Source: Epiperipatus broadwayi (lineage: Eukaryota > Onychophora > Udeonychophora > Euonychophora > Peripatidae). Taken from it: a DNA stretch of 64,000 nt. The translations under genes and the position numbers were made by a program. Positions 1 to 11,936 of this stretch are shown in pieces (within the stretch, counting starts at the first letter, position 1; each line of letters starts with the position of its first letter). Location: assembly GCA_028023455.1 (NCBI GenBank), contig JAQFVV010006246.1:6092363-6156362 (forward strand), read 5' to 3'. The notes below the pieces were generated by a model. It ran no database searches and was not told where the DNA came from. It was given only the letters and a program-made list of their open reading frames with translations.

Positions 1-2739
1 CAAATCAGTCTCCTCTGAGTTATTAACAAACTCCTTTCTACAGCCAGCTGATTCTAAATGACCTAAATAATAATAATTATCAATTTTGATTCTGATTCTC
101 CTTTTTATATCCTTAAGTGTTGCTTTCAAAGAGCTTTTTTCTCAAATATATATCATTTATTTGATTTTGTCCAATCTTATTTTAACTTTTCTTTAGGGTG
201 ATTAAAAAAAAAAAAAATTCAGGTTCATCTCAGTTTTGGAGGTATCAATTTATTTTTTAAGATGTAACTTAAATTCTTTTAATTTTTTTTATTAGCTGTG
301 ATAAAACAAACCCAGGAATTTGAAATATTTTCCAATCAAAATTCAAATTCAATATTACCTTTAACAGTCTTATAAATCATTAGATAATAGTAGAATCACT
401 ATTTCAAAATAGCTATCCATATTTGGATTAAATAAAATTACAACTAAAGTTGCTACTTCTCATCTAAATAAACTACAGAGCAGATTTGAATGAAATTGAA
501 TTTAGTCCAGTGATTTCAGAAAGTATAGAAGTCATGATTACAACACTACAAGGAAGAGAAAGATAAGTGAAATTAATATATATATATATTAAATGGGTGC
601 TAGCAAAAATTTTTTTTAGGAGTAAGAATATTAAATCTAATGTCAGTGGTTTTTACAAAGTATAGAATTGCATCCACAGCATTATTATTATTATAAATAA
701 TGTGAAAGAAAATATATAAAAATGATATTTGTAACTAGCAGAACCCAGTAACTAAAGTCTTTTTTTATTTTTATAGATAAACACAATCATAATAATAGAA
801 ACATTTAAAATTATATCATCATTCTGATTTATTCCCTATCCAGGTTTTTTTTGTCATACTATTTTAAATCACTTAGGCTAATACATTATCCAGTCATTGT
901 CCTCCTGCCATCTTTGTGCATTAATTGTGATAATGAGACTGTATGTTTGTGTGTCATCATTTCCATATTATTCATAGCAATTTTAAATCATTTTTCTGGA
1001 GTTAGAAAAGATATCATTTATGAATGGCAGCTGATGATGAGTGAAATATAGTCTCGTCTCGAAAAATATCTGCGGAACTAATAATACACATAGTATGGAT
1101 TTGTAAATCTGTGATAAAATGTAACATTGCTAGTAGATAAATAAAAATGAAAGAAATTCTGAAAATAATGCCTACATATAATATTCCTAAACTCATTTAT
1201 TTTTCTAAAATAAGTTATTAATCTATATTTCTTTCCAAATAATGGAATTAGTATAAATTGTATTTTAAGTTGTAATTTATAAAGCATTTTTTATGAGTCT
1301 TATATAATAATTTTTTTAATGTAGCAGTTGATTTAAGATATAAGCAAATATATTCTGGTGTTAATTGTATTTTATGCACAATGTATATTCTTTTATTATA
1401 AATGAACTTGTTTTTGATGCAAATTACTCATTTTTAGAGTTATGTTATAATTTTCTACTTGGAATCATTTTTACATCTAATGTTGTTATTAAATAAATTG
1501 ATTGAAGTTATTAAAATATCAAGTTAATATTTGTACAATTTTCCATTAATCACAAAAAACAAGAGTGAATATGTATATAGTAAATAACTGGAAAACTTTA
1601 ATGTGTTTCTATGCCTCAGTATCTACTATCACAATATTTATAATGAATTCTACCATAAAATGTTATGAGAACCATAGAAATTATATAAACGAACTATTGA
1701 ATTTAATGCAGATTTTAGGTAAACACTGAGAAAATAATAGGAAAAAAAAGAGAATATTTCATAATTATATATATGTACATACACAGACAAATAATAATTC
1801 CAAGCTTTATCAAGGAAACTAGAGTATAACTAAGTAGTTATATTAAATTCACTAATTTCATGATGGACCTGTTTTATAGCAGATTAATATTCTTATCTTT
1901 GTTAACAAAGCTTAATGTTAAACTTTTTTTGTATATATTTCATGTATTTATATACATAAATTTACAGGTTCATAAAAATATATTCTGTAATTTTACCTAT
2001 TATAAAATGAATGATTTCAACATGTATTTTTGTATTTGTAGCCTAGCAGTATGGTAAAATAGTACTCAGAGCAAAAATTCCAGGATCAATTCTTAACTGA
2101 GTAATACAATTTCATAAAAAAAGATAAACTGTTTGTATTAAGTGAATGGAGTTAATATGCTCCTAAGGGTGCTTGAATATTATATGATCTCTTGTACAAC
2201 TTAATACACTAGTGTATATACATATATCATCTATAGCTAAATAATGCAGGGCAATTTGTTATTGGAATTAAACAAATATAACAATAACATTAGAAACAGC
2301 TTGTAAATATAAATTTGGCTTAATGTACATCTAAAGGATAATAAATTATTTCATTTAAAAATAGTTTCTCACAAAAGGTGTTTTGAGCTTATTTAAATGA
2401 GTTTACAACAAATATTCAGAACTATAATACATTATTATGTTTAGTTCTTGTAATAGTTTCACTTAAGCATCATTTATTGATATAGGTGATGTTAATTGAC
2501 TAGTCTTCTGATCACATCAATAGCTTGATAATACTTAAACATTTTATTTAAACTGTGTTGAACATTCAGAAGTAACTTATATATTAGAAAAAAACATGGT
2601 AGTTGCTATAATTATTATATTGATTTCATTCTGTTTACTATATTCTGTGCTACAGTACATAAAGAAACATCAAATATCATTTCATTACTGTATTTCATCT
2701 ACTTTCTTACAGTAATCTAATTTATATATTCTTTTTTAG
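1..2739. other. AT-rich non-coding stretch, probably AROS intron
   Basis: No convincing exon or mobile element is seen here. The stretch ends in a pyrimidine-rich tract and AG directly before the AROS terminal exon, so at least its 3' part is probably the last intron of that gene. Short open frames, such as 851-1051 and 1860-2057 on the plus strand, have the composition of random AT-rich DNA (many Ile, Phe, Tyr and Leu) and match no family I know. Upstream AROS exons were looked for by their conserved central region and not found, so they probably lie outside the window. Confidence 0.5.
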
Positions 2740-2871
2740 GTTTTAGAAAATCAAAAGGGAAGATTAGCCAAAAATCAGCCTAAGCATGTGAAAAAAGAAG
2801 AAGAAACAACTGTATTTACAGAGGAAGATTTTCAAAATTTTGAAGATTATCTTAATTCGGGAAATTTCTAA
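2740..2871 (+). CDS. RPS19BP1: AROS (RPS19BP1)-like protein, C-terminal coding exon
   Basis: Seen: a 132-nt open segment directly after a splice acceptor (T-rich tract, then TTTTTTAG ending at 2739). It reads in phase 0 as 43 residues and stops at TAA (2869-2871). The C-terminal part contains TTVFTEEDFQNFEDYL after a Lys/Glu-rich stretch (KHVKKEEE), and the exon opens with VLENQKGRLAK. Known: metazoan active regulator of SIRT1 (AROS, also RPS19-binding protein 1) is a small nucleolar protein that binds RPS19, works in small-subunit assembly and can modulate SIRT1. Its C-terminus ends in a near-identical TVFTEEDFQ motif preceded by a lysine-rich stretch and an LRQNRGRKA-like segment. Inference: this is the final coding exon of the orthologue. 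The N-terminal exons are missing, probably left of the window. The match rests on about 20 conserved residues, but spacing and stop position agree with the family. Confidence 0.8.
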   Translation, partial: VLENQKGRLAKNQPKHVKKEEETTVFTEEDFQNFEDYLNSGNF

Positions 2872-3229
2872 TCTTTTTATATTGCAGAATTTCACTATAT
2901 AGAGTTTCATTTATTTACAGCTGAATTAAAAAGATTAGAAAGAATACATTTAATTAATATATGTTGGCCTGTTTCTATCATTCAGTTGAAATATTAAATG
3001 TTTTAGGAAAATTCTGTTTATATTATATAAAACCCATTCAGCTGTTAATATGTTAGTATATAGCACAAATGGATGTGTCTTACCAGTGACAATCTAACAC
3101 AGGAATTGGACCAGTGATCTTCAGATTTGTGAAAACTGAATTTAAGGTGACATTCTACTCAAAATACTGTAATATTCTATCCTTGTCTGGTTGATATAAT
3201 TGGCTATTAAATGTGTTTAGAAAAATATA

Positions 3230-3235
3230 AATAAA
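3230..3235 (+). promoter_or_regulatory. AATAAA poly(A) signal of the AROS-like gene
   Basis: A canonical AATAAA lies 359 nt after the AROS stop codon, on the same strand. The implied 3' UTR (2872 to about 3250) shows no mobile element. The hexamer is common by chance in DNA this AT-rich, so the call depends on its position. Confidence 0.5.
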
Positions 3236-3692
3236 GTTTGAATTTTTTCTAAAAAACATTTAACAATTCAACTAAGTGGTGGAATAGTTCAACATATAAT
3301 TACAAGTAAAATGCCATTATTATAAACCTTGAGATAAATATTTGTTTTAAGACTTGAAAATCATCCTCATTTTGAATATATCTAAAATTAAGTTATATTG
3401 TACTGATATAGTTTTTCAGAACTCTTGCCATCTTTACAAATGCTGTTATCATTAATATGTAATAATAGGATTGACATTTTACTCAATTGCTGTTCAAATA
3501 CATGTTCAATAAATAATAATTATTTTATTGGGCAGGTACCTTTAGTCAAGAAATGTCCATATTTAATTGTTTGTTTTTACATCTTTGGAGAATAAAGGAA
3601 TGATTATACATTACCAAAATAAAATTTGTAATTGAATATCCATTTAACAAGGTGCAATAAAATACTAGTTTTCTACTTCACCTTTGATTAGT
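3236..3692. other. Intergenic AT-rich DNA
   Basis: Nothing recognisable except one copy of a 15-bp direct repeat (TTAACAAGGTGCAAT, 3644-3658). The second copy is at 4113-4127, flanking the foldback element. Confidence 0.4.
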
Positions 3693-4115
3693 AAGTAATT
3701 TAGATTGCGCTTTACGCAAAAAAGTGAAGCTTGTCTCAATTTTATTAAAAAGTTATATGGCTTAGCGCTTTCAGAGACCTCGAGTCTCCATAATCATAGC
3801 CTACTTTTAACTGAAGTTTAGCTGTGGTTTATGTAAAATTTATGCACTGAACATAATGATATGAAAAATTAAAGAGGCGTGCTTTATTGCAAATGACAAT
3901 TGTGCAATAAACCGGAAAGAATCGTGCTTTGCAATCTCCAGAAAATGGTCGTTATAAAATTTGCATAAATTTTACATAAACCACAGCTAAACTTCAGTTA
4001 AAAGTAGGCTATGATTATGGAGACTCAAGGTCTCTAAAAGCGCTAAGCCATAATCTTTTTAATAAGATTGAGACAAGCTTCACTTTTTTGCATAAAGCGC
4101 AATCTAAATTACTTA
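3693..4115. mobile_element. Foldback (long inverted repeat) element
   Basis: Two arms of about 154 bp, 3693-3846 and 3961-4115, are reverse complements with roughly 95% identity by eye, separated by about 115 bp. The arms contain GATTGCGCTTTA and CTTAGCGCTTT, far more GC than the surroundings. The spacer has its own small inverted repeat (TTTATTGCA and TGCAATAAA near 3892 and 3902). No open frame exists. The whole unit would fold into one long hairpin. This is the architecture of a foldback element or large MITE; the superfamily cannot be assigned. Confidence 0.75.
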
Positions 4116-4127
4116 ACAAGGTGCAAT

Positions 4128-5954
4128 TAATTATACATATATTATAAATATTGATCTACATTACTGATATTGTCAATGTCCAATGACAATCTGACATACA
4201 AATCATTCTGCTGACTTTACAAGACGAATACTCAAAATGCCAATATATAGATTGACAAAATTCTCATCAATATCTATTATATTGTAAGAATATAGAAATA
4301 GAATTTTATATATTACATTAAAATAAAAAATCTCTATATTTTAATAGATAAATTTATTTATTTAACTAATTTATTTAAATTGAATTATTATGCAAAGTTA
4401 TTGCATATTTATAACAATGAAAACGTTTATTTTGCAGCAATGCCCTATTTCTAATTTTTATCCAATTGTATTAAGAAAATTTTTTGATTTTGGTGGCACA
4501 TATTATTTAACAATTTCATATTGTCAGTTAAAAATTGTAATAAAAAAATGTCATTCCTGCAACATGTAACAGTTATGCAAACCGTTGTGATTCACCTTTC
4601 AGAAATTTAACTTGATGATATAACGGTTTGTAGGAATGTTATCCTAACATATTTTGAATATCAATAAATAGATATGCATAAAATAATTTTCATCACAAAT
4701 TTGCATACCTGATTTATTTATTTTGTCTATGCTTTTTTAAAAAAACAACTAAAATCATTATTATTCTTATTTATCCATTAAAGTTTGCAGAAAGATTTTT
4801 ATCTTTTAGATACACTTGATAAAAAAGCATATTTATCTTTTCATATTGATTTAAGAATTTTTTTCGTTTGTTTGTTCTGCAGCTGTTTTGTCAATAGAAA
4901 GCAATATTAGCATTGCTTTTAGTTTGTTACATTCAGTGATTGAGTTATAGCGTTTCCCCCCAAATATACATGTAATACAACAGAAAATATAACAAATTCT
5001 TATGACAATGCTTCCAACTAAAACTAGTATCTTCTCCAGTTAAAATAAATAACATCTTTTATTTTCATTCATGCTTTTATTAACTAATTAAGGAAAGATA
5101 TTTTTCTTTTGTTTGCTTCAAGTGGAAATTTATTTAATCTTTATTTTGTAAGTTCACCTTTCTCATTATTGGATTAAACTGCCTAGGGTATTATATAAAT
5201 GCTCTATTTTAAAATTTAATTAAAGCAATGAAATATATTATGCAATATTATCTTCCATATATATATATATGGATCAAGACAAATAAAATTTACATTTATC
5301 ATTCGAATGATTAACCTAATGGTTGACTAGAAGCTAAAAGTTGCTACCAGTACTATATAATGTGTGCACAAATGAGATTAAAATATCACAAAGAAGTTAT
5401 GCTGTTTAAATAGTTACTTATTGCCAGAGAAGATAGTAATTTTAGTTCAGAAGCATTGTCAAAGAAATTTGCATGGATATATATATATATATTACCTATT
5501 TCCAGAACTAGCTTAAAGAAATTGATCAATTCACTCAAATTCTAAATTTTTTTTCATAGAAATGTGAAAATGAATCTAAAAGAAATATTTTGTTTTTGTG
5601 TGTAGTGATAAAATGAGGCCGAACTTAATTTTTTATTGGAATGAAAAAAAAAGTTTATATGTATATAAACAGATGTTAATAATTTAAAAAGCAAGTCATA
5701 TATAACGTGACAGATGTTGTATCAATGTTTAATAATGTGCATGATAAAAAAATATGCTGAATAGAATAAAAAAGTATTATTTTATACAAATATATAAAAT
5801 TTATGTTGCTTATTTATTAATAGAAGGGTTAGTGGATAAAAAAAAAAATTGCAAAATTTTTAAGATATAGAATTTCAATCTTTGTAGTAGAAAAATTAAT
5901 TTGTAAATATTAGGAAAGCATTATGCATAATCAAGAACTATATTTGCAAAATCC
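4128..5954. other. AT-rich DNA without recognisable features
   Basis: Contains short (TA)n tracts, for example near 5263 and 5478, and homopolymer runs. No exon, ORF or element was recognised. Confidence 0.4.
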
Positions 5955-8503
5955 TCATAAAGATCTTTCATTGAGAGAAGACACATTGAGAATGGGTATG
6001 TGAAATATAAAATCATTGAGACGAGCTGGAAAATTTGAAAAGGGAAATGAAAATAATATTAATGTTATAGAATTAAGTGAAGTGAGATGGGAAGTATGAG
6101 GAGATGTTATTTTATTCTGGTTGTGATAGAGCAGTAAATGGAGTAAGGTATTGCTGTTGGAAAAAAAAAAATTGGAATAGTGATGACAAAGGTAGATTGT
6201 GTTGAGTTTAGGATAACTCCAAGTCCCAGGGATTTGGTTTTCGTACAAGTTTGTATGTCAACTACCAGTCATGATGATATTGAAATTGATGAGCAACATG
6301 AAAAGATAGAGGAAATTATACAATGTGAGGGTAAAAATGTGTGTATATAGCTTTTGGGATTGGAATGCTGTTATGGGGAAAGATGAAGAAAAAATTGTTG
6401 GAAATTATAGTATTAGAAAAAGAAATGAAAATGGTAGCCAGCTTGTACAGTTTTATAAAAAAAAAAAATTTGTTGTTGCAAACACTTTAACATGGAAAGT
6501 TCTAAATGACAGAAAATGTTATCAAATTGACTATATATTGATTCAGATTAATTATAAGAATGCTATTAATAGTTGGCATGCTTTGCCTGGTACTTATATA
6601 AACTCTGATCATAATTTGATTATGACTAAATTGAAGTTGATTTTAAAAAAGAGAAAAGATACTTAAGATGGGATTTAGATAAAATGAGAGAAATAGACAT
6701 GGGAAGATTTGGTTTAATATATGAAAATATAATAAAGATGAGGAAATATATTAATAGTTCTGATAAGTGTTGGTGAGTAATTAAAAAACAGCAAAAAATG
6801 AAATAGAAATTATTTGGTTAAAGAAATGTCAATACTGAGGAAGGCAAAAAACGTACAAAAAATGCTAAGAAGAGAACAGAAAAATGGAACAAAAATGTAC
6901 AGAGATAGAAGTGCTTTGACAGATAAAAAGATATCTGGTATTTGACAGAATTAGAAATATCACTCAAGAAAAAAAAAAAGATTAACAAATGAAATAGCTG
7001 ATAAGAATGGAAAGAGATTAACTGATAGCAATGATATATTGAAAAGATGGAAAGAATACCTTCAACATCTATTTAGAAAAGAAAATAATTCTATTATTTA
7101 TGAACTTGGAAATAAAGAAGATATTGAAGTAGATGATACAGATATGGACATATTGTCAGATAAAGTAATCAAGTTGATTGAACAAATGAAAAATGGTAAA
7201 GCTGTTGGATTTGATACAATACCTATATAATTTTTGAAAGAAATAGAAGAAATTATTATGAAGGAAATAGTTGGACTTTGATAGATAATAGTGGAGTTGA
7301 GCCTGAAGATTTTTTGAAGACTATAATGATTCCAATTTCTTAAAAAAAAAAAAAAAAGCTTTTAAATATGAAAAATACAGAACAATAAATTTGTTATTTC
7401 ATGCTTCTGAAGTCTTATTGATTCAATGGATTTTATGTTTCAAAGGATAAACTTTATTAGTATTCTAAAAGGTTATACAAGTTACATTTGACACATAGTT
7501 CTTACATATAAATTAGTTTCACAAAACTGCATATGTACAATGGATTTTAACTCAAGGAATTTGTGGGAAAGTAGAATATTATATTGAAAAAGGAAAATTT
7601 GATTTCCAGAGAGGGAAAAGTACAAGAGATGTTACTGTTAGAACAATTGCAGAGAGATATATTGAAAAAGATAAAGGAATTGGTATATGTTTTGCGGATT
7701 TGGAAAAAGCAATAGATAGAATAATCTGGAAAAAGCTTATGATCATCTTAAAAAAAATAAAGGAGTATTTTGGAAAGAGAAATGATTGATTTAGAAAATA
7801 TATATTAGCAAAGAAAAGAATTAAGACTTGAGTGAATATAGGATGCAATGAGTCACTTTTGCTTTTTAATATTTATTTATAAGATTTATTAAATAAATTT
7901 AAATTGTGGAGGAGCATATATTGGAGATAAAATAATAAAATGTATAAGATTTTCAGATAATATGACTTATAGCTGATGATGAAAAGTTTTCAGAATATGT
8001 TGAATAAATTGAAGGAAAGACATGGAATGAAGATATTGAGAAGACCAAATGTTTATGAATAGGGAGAAATACAAATAGACTGCAAATTGGAATCCATGTT
8101 AATATAGTTCAGCAGATAAATGGATTTAGATATTTGGATAGTTGGTTGAATGAGGATGGAAGATGTTAAAAGAATAGCATTGGCCAAGGAGGCATTACTA
8201 AGAGAAATAAAATATTTGATGGACAATTAAGATTAATTAAATGCTATGTGTGGAGTCTAACTATTATATTGCTGTGAAACATGGATGAGTAAAAAAAATT
8301 AGGAACAGATCGGAAGTCTTTGAGAGGTGGTCATGGAGAAGGATGGAAAAAGTCAAATGATAAATGAAGTTTTGAGAAAAATAAATGAAAAAAGAAAATA
8401 GATTGAGGAAATTAGATAGAAAAAAAAAACAGATTGATGAATTTGTTATGTGATTGCTCTCTGGACCTATACATAGGATAGAATACTATTGATTGATTGA
8501 TTA
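5955..8503 (+). mobile_element. Decayed RTE-like non-LTR retrotransposon (LINE)
   Basis: Seen on the plus strand, in shifting frames: an APE-type endonuclease start near 5990 (MGM, NIKSLRRAGKFEKGN, then ELSEVRWE). Next is the endonuclease C-terminus at 6325-6666 (WNAVMGKDEEKIVGNYSI, QIDYILIQINYKNAI, and SDHNL at 6607-6621). The reverse transcriptase N-part follows at 7039-7230 (RWKEYLQHLF, MKNGKAVGFDTIPI), then KYRTINLL near 7372, KFDFQRGKSTRDVTVRTI and GICFADLEKAIDR near 7590-7720. The catalytic region is mutated (IRFSDNM near 7948 where LINEs have FADD). The C-terminal KCYVWSL block is near 8240. Stops and frameshifts break all domains. The 3' end carries a short ATTG-type repeat near 8489, as many RTE elements do. 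The copy cannot make a working protein. Confidence 0.85.
7424..7549. repeat. Short insertion in the LINE reverse transcriptase, bounded by a 12-bp direct repeat
   Basis: CAATGGATTTTA occurs at 7424-7435 and 7538-7549. LINE coding homology stops before the first copy (in the segment after KYRTINLL) and resumes after the second (KFDFQRGKSTRD). The 102 bp between the copies is not LINE-like and has no open frame. It is either a small insertion with target duplication or a local duplication; too short to classify. Confidence 0.45.
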
Positions 8504-9730
8504 TTAATATAACCAGTTAATTAGAAATAGTTTTTATATCATTTTTTCATTGCAATAATATAGACTATTTTTAATATGAGATGACACTAAAATTCTGGAC
8601 ATTTTTATTTATAAAAACAGAGATTCATTTTTAAGTTGAATTATTTTTTATATCTTTACAAAATTAATAAATTTCAATTTTTTCAAAAACTATTTATAGG
8701 TTTATTACAGAACTATGTAGAATTATGTATATTTTTACAGTATAATAAATACTGTTAAGGATTTAGTTTGTTACTATAAAGATTGTCAGTAAATTGGCTT
8801 TTCAGAAATTTGGCAAGTTGGTAATCTGATGAAATACCTTGACATTCTGGAGGAGAATCAAGTGATTTTATTCACAAAAGTCTGTATCCATTAATATCTC
8901 ATCTATGATTAAATACTTTAATTTTATTAATATAATATTACTTGATTCTTTAGCTTATCTCTATATAAAAACCATGTGAATGTATGTATGTTTGTCCATA
9001 ATGCTGTCAAATTCACAATTGAAAAATCGGGGAGGGGGGGACAACTTTAAATTTGTTTTTATAAATAACTAATTATACCTAACAAGCATAATTTTGTAAA
9101 GGAAATAATTCCAACCTTTATATTTAATAGTACATAATTTTTATTACAAAGCATATTTTATGTGAAAGAGGTAATTCCACCATTAATAAACAGTAATTTT
9201 TTTTTATGAAGCAATTGTCTGCAATGCTGCCAAATTCACATATCAATATTAAAAATTTAAATTTTAACTTTCCAGATACATTTCTGAAGTCTACAAACAG
9301 GCTGAATTGTTCCAATATATATACATTGTAAATTTCTCACATTTATATAATATTAAAATCTTTTGTTTAATTTACATTCAATCTTAAAAAAAAAAAATTG
9401 TTAAAGCAATCACTTAAAAAAAAACTATTACAAAAACAACTGCCTTTCAGGCCGAGTACATTTATTTATATAATATTAAAATCTTTTGTTTAATTTAGCT
9501 GGATACATCTGGTATAATATAAATAAAAGTAGCTCTCTATTCTAATGACATTTAGTAATAATAATTATTTATAGGTACTTCTAGAATAAAAAAGATGCTT
9601 TTGTTTATATACTTTAATGATTAAATAGATTCAATGAAACTAACACAGACATCAGAGAAGTAGCAATATTTTATTTGAAATTAAAACAAAATATGAAATA
9701 CAAATTATTTTCAACAAAATTAGTAAAGAG
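8504..9730. other. AT-rich intergenic DNA with small direct repeats
   Basis: Between the LINE and the minus-strand 3' terminal exon. It contains a 34-bp perfect direct repeat (9341-9374 and 9464-9497, starting ATTTATATAATATTAAAATC) and two related segments with the phrase ATGCTG(T/C)CAAATTCACA (near 9001 and 9223). These suggest remnants of an unidentified repeat family. No gene recognised. Confidence 0.45.
9670..9675 (-). promoter_or_regulatory. AATAAA poly(A) signal, minus strand
   Basis: TTTATT on the plus strand is AATAAA on the minus strand, 55 nt past the TGA stop of the minus-strand exon at 9731-9811. The closeness supports reading that exon as terminal. Confidence 0.45.
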
Positions 9731-9811
9731 TCACATAGAATATGGAGGCACTTTACTGGTTCCCATTCCTAAACTGCTACCTGGAATATCATCTTCCTGC
9801 ATGCCAGAACT
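9731..9811 (-). CDS. Probable 3' terminal coding exon of an unidentified gene
   Basis: On the minus strand, an acceptor-like TCTATGTTTATAG is followed by an open stretch beginning AGT TCT GGC ATG CAG. It encodes 26 residues (SSGMQEDDIPGSSLGMG, then TSKVPPYSM) and ends in TGA. The Gly/Ser/Met/Asp/Pro-rich composition differs sharply from random AT-rich translation (Ile, Asn, Phe, Lys), and the local GC content is higher than the flanks. A poly(A) signal lies 55 nt downstream. I do not recognise the protein. Phase 0 at the acceptor is assumed because the other two frames stop early or lack this composition. It may share a gene with the candidate exons at 39999-40068 and 61579-61659, which would imply introns of about 30 and 21 kb or more exons in between; that is inference. 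Confidence 0.5.
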   Translation of the reverse strand, partial: SSGMQEDDIPGSSLGMGTSKVPPYSM

Positions 9812-10336
9812 CTATAAACATAGAAAAAAAGGATTAAAGTAAAAAAAAAAGTGAATAATCATGAGTTTAAATGATGAAAGTTCATAAAAGTGGACATAAA
9901 GAAATATCTTAGTTCAATTTTATATATTCACAAGAACAATAATAAAATTATGTTTGATAAGGCTAGAATGCTTTTTTGCAATTAATGAAAGACAAATATT
10001 TTTAATTCAATTTTATAAATCTAAGTTTTAATTTGATGAACATATATTTTAACTTTACAAATGTCCAAAATATTACTGTGGATTGTGGATAATGTTTGTG
10101 TCATTACATGTTTATCTTTATATGAAAAACTTATGTATGGTATTATTTATACTAATTCTGTTGAAATTTAAAGTTAAGTAATTGGGATACTATTTATTAG
10201 CTTTTGGAATTTAATATTAAAATAAATGAATATTTATATATTTGTGTATATAAACTTGTCAAAATGACTAATTATTTGATGGCAATTTGTTGAAACAAAA
10301 TTCATGACATGAATGTCATATTTCAACTTATCTTCA
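9812..10336. other. AT-rich DNA, possible intron
   Basis: No feature recognised. It lies directly upstream, in minus-strand sense, of the putative terminal exon, so it would be intronic if that exon is real. Confidence 0.35.
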
Positions 10337-11905
10337 TCTTATGGACTAGTCCAGATTCCATTTTATCTTGATAGGGAGCATTCATCATCACAGATAAATA
10401 AATATATGAATAAGTGATATTTCCTATAGCAGAAACAGACCAATGAATGATGATACTCGGTGAATCTGATTGCTCTCATTTTGGATGCGGATCTAGCTAT
10501 GAATAGGCATTCTAGTTGAAAGTAGAGAGGTAACAATAAATTATAGTCAGAGCTCAATGGCAATATACACATTGTCACTATATGGCTAAAGCAGTGAGAG
10601 ACAAGTTCACATTAGAACTGGAAGCTGATAAAATCTAAATCAGACATGAGGCAAGCTGTCATGGTATAGCTGAAAGTATTAGGCAAAACTAGAGTAATGA
10701 TTACATGGCAACTAAATACTATACCAAGCCAGTGTATCGCATAAATTATAGCAAACATTACTGTACATAATCTGTATATATATAGATATATGAGCTCAGA
10801 CTTTAACACTACCCACGACTCTTCACTATCTCACAACACTGATACACTTGAAAACATATATGTCGAAAAGATAAATAATCACCAATATAAGTATTTCATG
10901 CTAAAACAGCAATCATCAGTTGGTCCAGATTATCATCTCTACACATATGCAATAAATGCTCAGATATATATTAAGATAGCCACCTTCATACTTTAATGGA
11001 CAGGCTTCAATCTACTCCACATTCTATCTTTTCAACCGTCCATCCGATTGAAAATCTGATGAAAGGCTCAAAGGCCACCCCGAGGCCAAGATTTTCATCA
11101 TACCCATGTTGACCTAAAGTCAATCTGACCCATCGTACAGGGGATAATGCATTTAATACATATACAAGGGATGGGCAGACATCTCTACTATGTAATAACT
11201 GAAATACAGGCTTATTATATACCTGTATCAATGTATGTAATATATAGGGTATATAAATACAGACTTTCACATGACCCAGTATATGTGCAAGCCAACATAT
11301 TTAAACAATCTTGTATAGATTTATAAATATTGCATATATACGTGAAATAAATATTCAGGTGTAAAAAATATATATATACAAATGTATACAAGATTGTTGA
11401 AATCTGTTGGAGTATACATATACTATACACAGATTATGTATAGTAATGTTTGCTATACCCTAGTGTGATACATTGGTTTTGTTTAGAATTTAGTTGCCAT
11501 GCAACTATTACTGTGAAGGACTTCAGGTGCCCTTCTAGGTTTACCTAACACTTCCAATTATACCGTAATAGCTTGCCTCATATATAGGTACAGACGTTTC
11601 TAGCTGTTCTGTGACAGCTTGCCTTGTGTCTAATTTAAGTTCTAGAAGCTTCCAATCATAATGTCAACTCTTTAGCCATATAGTGGATATGCATATTACC
11701 ATTGAGCTATGACAATAATGTTATTGTCTCTTTATCTCAAACTGGTTGACCTATTTATAGCCAGATCCCCATCCACAATGAGAGCAATCCAATTCAATGA
11801 TTGACCTGCTTCTGCTATAGGAAATACCCATTCATATATCTATTGGTCTGTGGTAATGGATGCTCAATCCAATCAAGATGAGATGGAATCGATTAATCCA
11901 TTAGT
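10337..11905. mobile_element. Foldback element with roughly 430-bp inverted arms
   Basis: The segment 10337-10790 reappears as a diverged reverse complement in 11415-11905. Matching landmarks include CCTATAGCAGAAACAGACC (10424) against its complement near 11805, GATTGCTCTCATTTTGGATG against the complement near 11780, and the outer ends ATGGACTAGTCCAGATTCCAT and its counterpart near 11885. The roughly 620-bp core holds a repeat that occurs again at 48590-49030. No open reading frame of note is present. This is a non-autonomous foldback-type DNA element, fairly old, since the arms differ by many substitutions and indels. Exact termini and target duplication are unclear. Confidence 0.65.
10790..11215 (+). 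repeat. Dispersed repeat, copy 1 (core of the foldback element)
   Basis: Aligns with 48590-49030 along its whole length. Shared phrases include GCAATCATCAGTTGGTCCAG, TTTAATGGACAGGCTTCAAT, CTCAAAGGCCACCC and CCATGTTGACCTAA(A/G)GTCAATCTGA. Apart from the dispersed copy, no RNA-gene or protein homology is recognised. Confidence 0.7.
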
Positions 11906-11936
11906 TGAAGGTAAATTGAGATATGACAATATATAT

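Noticed and set aside
851-1051. Plus-strand open frame of 66 codons
   Set aside because: Random AT-rich composition, no motif, no splice or poly(A) context.
5955-6248. Minus-strand 97-codon frame
   Set aside because: Antisense shadow of the LINE endonuclease, which reads on the plus strand with recognisable motifs.
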